DNA of 6,362 nt from Kangiella sp. (GTDB taxonomy: Bacteria > Pseudomonadota > Gammaproteobacteria > Enterobacterales > Kangiellaceae): positions 1 to 6,362 of the forward strand of contig JAPHRL010000070.1 of NCBI GenBank assembly GCA_026195755.1, written 5' to 3'. Under the pieces are notes generated by a model that worked only from the letters and a program-made list of their open reading frames with translations, made no database searches and was not told the DNA's origin. A program made the position numbers and the translations under genes. This document shows, piece after piece, positions 5,423 to 6,362 of this stretch. The first letter of the stretch is position 1. Every line of letters begins with the position of its first letter.

Positions 5423-6362
5423 TTATGAGTTTCGAGGATGTCTTGGTTTGCCGCCGCTTCGACGTTGTGTCGGATGGCGACGCTTTTGCTGAATAGGCAA
5501 CGATGGTTTCAAGTTAGCTAAATATTCAGGCTTGATTTCAAGCTTCGGCAGGGGATGATCAACATATTGTTCTATGGCAGTGAGGTTCATAGCAAAATCT
5601 TCGCCAGCAAAGCTGATGGCATCGCCTTCGGCACCGGCTCGTGCAGTACGTCCAATACGGTGAACATAATCTTCGGCATCGTCAGGTAAATGGTAATTGA
5701 ACACATGGGTAACGCCATCAATATGCAAGCCTCGAGCGGCGACGTCGGTACAAACCAACACGCTAACATCGTCATTTTTTAGCTCGTCCAACAGGCGTAA
5801 ACGCTTTTTCTGATGAACATCACCGGTTAATAGACCAGCCTTAATATCATTGCCAGCCAAGCAAGCCCAAACGTGCTCCGCTGCACGTTTAGTGTTGGTG
5901 AAAACAATCGATTTTTCGGGCTTTAACCGATGCATTAAGCCTACCAGTAACGGCAGTGCTTCTTCACGGCTAGGATAAAATAAGGCTTCGCGAATCTTAT
6001 TAGCAGACACTTGTTCGGTTTGAACTTGCACATGTTGAGGGTTATTCATGTGTTCATAGGCAAGTTCTTGTACGCGGTGCGACAAGGTGGCGGAGAACAG
6101 CATATTAAGACGATCAGTTGCTGGTGGCATACGATTGAACAAGTAGCGAATGTCTTTAATAAAGCCGAGATCAAACATGCGGTCAGCTTCGTCGAGAACC
6201 ACACTATCAATAGCTTCTAGACCAAAGGCTTTAGTTTTCAAGTAATCAATCAGACGGCCAGTGGTACCAATTAGAATATCCACACCATCGATCAATTGCT
6301 GGCGTTGTTTTTCGTGATCCTCGCCCCCATATACTACTCGGATCTTGAGGTCAGTATGTTTG
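5423..6362 (-). CDS. rhlB: ATP-dependent DEAD-box RNA helicase RhlB, N-terminus missing
   Basis: The minus-strand frame is open to the window edge, giving 312 C-terminal residues of a protein that is about 420 long in E. coli. RhlB unwinds structured RNA and partners RNase E in the RNA degradosome. In fragment numbering the motifs are YGGE (11-14), GVDILIGTTGRLIDY (26-40, motif Ib as TTGR), DEAD (57-60), SAT (90-92), LLTGDVHQKKRLR (177-189), TDVAARGLHI (205-214, motif V) and HRIGRTARAG (234-243, motif VI). These match E. coli RhlB closely, including DLGFIKDIR and RLNMLFSATLS. The tail after about 285 is short and rich in Lys and Arg, as expected for RNA contact. The Q motif and Walker A motif lie outside the window. 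A TTG at 6295 is not the start, since conserved residues precede it. All visible motifs are intact. Confidence 0.95.
   Translation of the reverse strand, partial: KHTDLKIRVVYGGEDHEKQRQQLIDGVDILIGTTGRLIDYLKTKAFGLEAIDSVVLDEADRMFDLGFIKDIRYLFNRMPPATDRLNMLFSATLSHRVQELAYEHMNNPQHVQVQTEQVSANKIREALFYPSREEALPLLVGLMHRLKPEKSIVFTNTKRAAEHVWACLAGNDIKAGLLTGDVHQKKRLRLLDELKNDDVSVLVCTDVAARGLHIDGVTHVFNYHLPDDAEDYVHRIGRTARAGAEGDAISFAGEDFAMNLTAIEQYVDHPLPKLEIKPEYLANLKPSLPIQQKRRHPTQRRSGGKPRHPRNS

Noticed and set aside
6293..6295. TTG as start of the helicase
   Set aside because: The frame continues to the window edge and encodes conserved RhlB residues such as YGGE upstream of it, so the gene is cut by the window, not short.
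1..6362. Mobile elements, CRISPR arrays, tRNA or rRNA genes
   Set aside because: I saw no transposase or integrase reading frame, terminal repeats, regularly spaced repeats, or tRNA-like folds on either strand.

Overview
The window looks like ordinary chromosomal DNA of a gammaproteobacterium. The best evidence is the fragment at the right end, which matches the gammaproteobacterial RhlB RNA helicase almost motif for motif. A HemB C-terminus and a DUF4197 protein fit the same group. A marine or halophilic order such as Alteromonadales or Oceanospirillales (including Kangiella-like lineages) is plausible but unproven. There is no sign of phage, transposon, CRISPR, rRNA or tRNA. The central part (about 3300-5360) reads as more AT-rich than the flanks; I did not compute this.

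Layout: (1) 1-141 is the 3' end of hemB, followed after 19 bases by an AEC-family membrane transporter (161-1048) and, after a 55-base gap, by a DUF4197 lipoprotein (1104-1823). (2) After a 110-base gap holding two small inverted repeats, a compact + strand operon begins: alpha/beta hydrolase (ATG at 1934), hotdog-fold acyl-CoA thioesterase (2816-3313), and an exported protein of unknown function (ATG at 3310). The last two are coupled by an ATGA overlap. The operon ends at a strong bidirectional terminator (4012-4040). (3) A block of three small predicted lipoproteins follows. Two are tandem minus-strand genes (4049-4327 and 4443-4718) that share a C-x14-C module and are therefore probably paralogues. 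The third (4918-5358) is divergent from them on the + strand. (4) A second bidirectional terminator (5380-5412) with the same GGCTAC/GTAGCC core separates this block from rhlB, which enters from the right edge on the minus strand and lacks its N-terminus here.

Functionally, the hydrolase and thioesterase probably act on ester and thioester substrates, perhaps in fatty-acyl metabolism; what the exported third product does with them is unknown. Five of the nine genes encode proteins predicted to be exported, four of them lipoproteins, so the stretch between hemB and rhlB is rich in uncharacterised envelope proteins. The observations most worth following are the tandem CX14C lipoproteins and the matched terminators that bracket the lipoprotein block. 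I see no clearly new multi-gene system.
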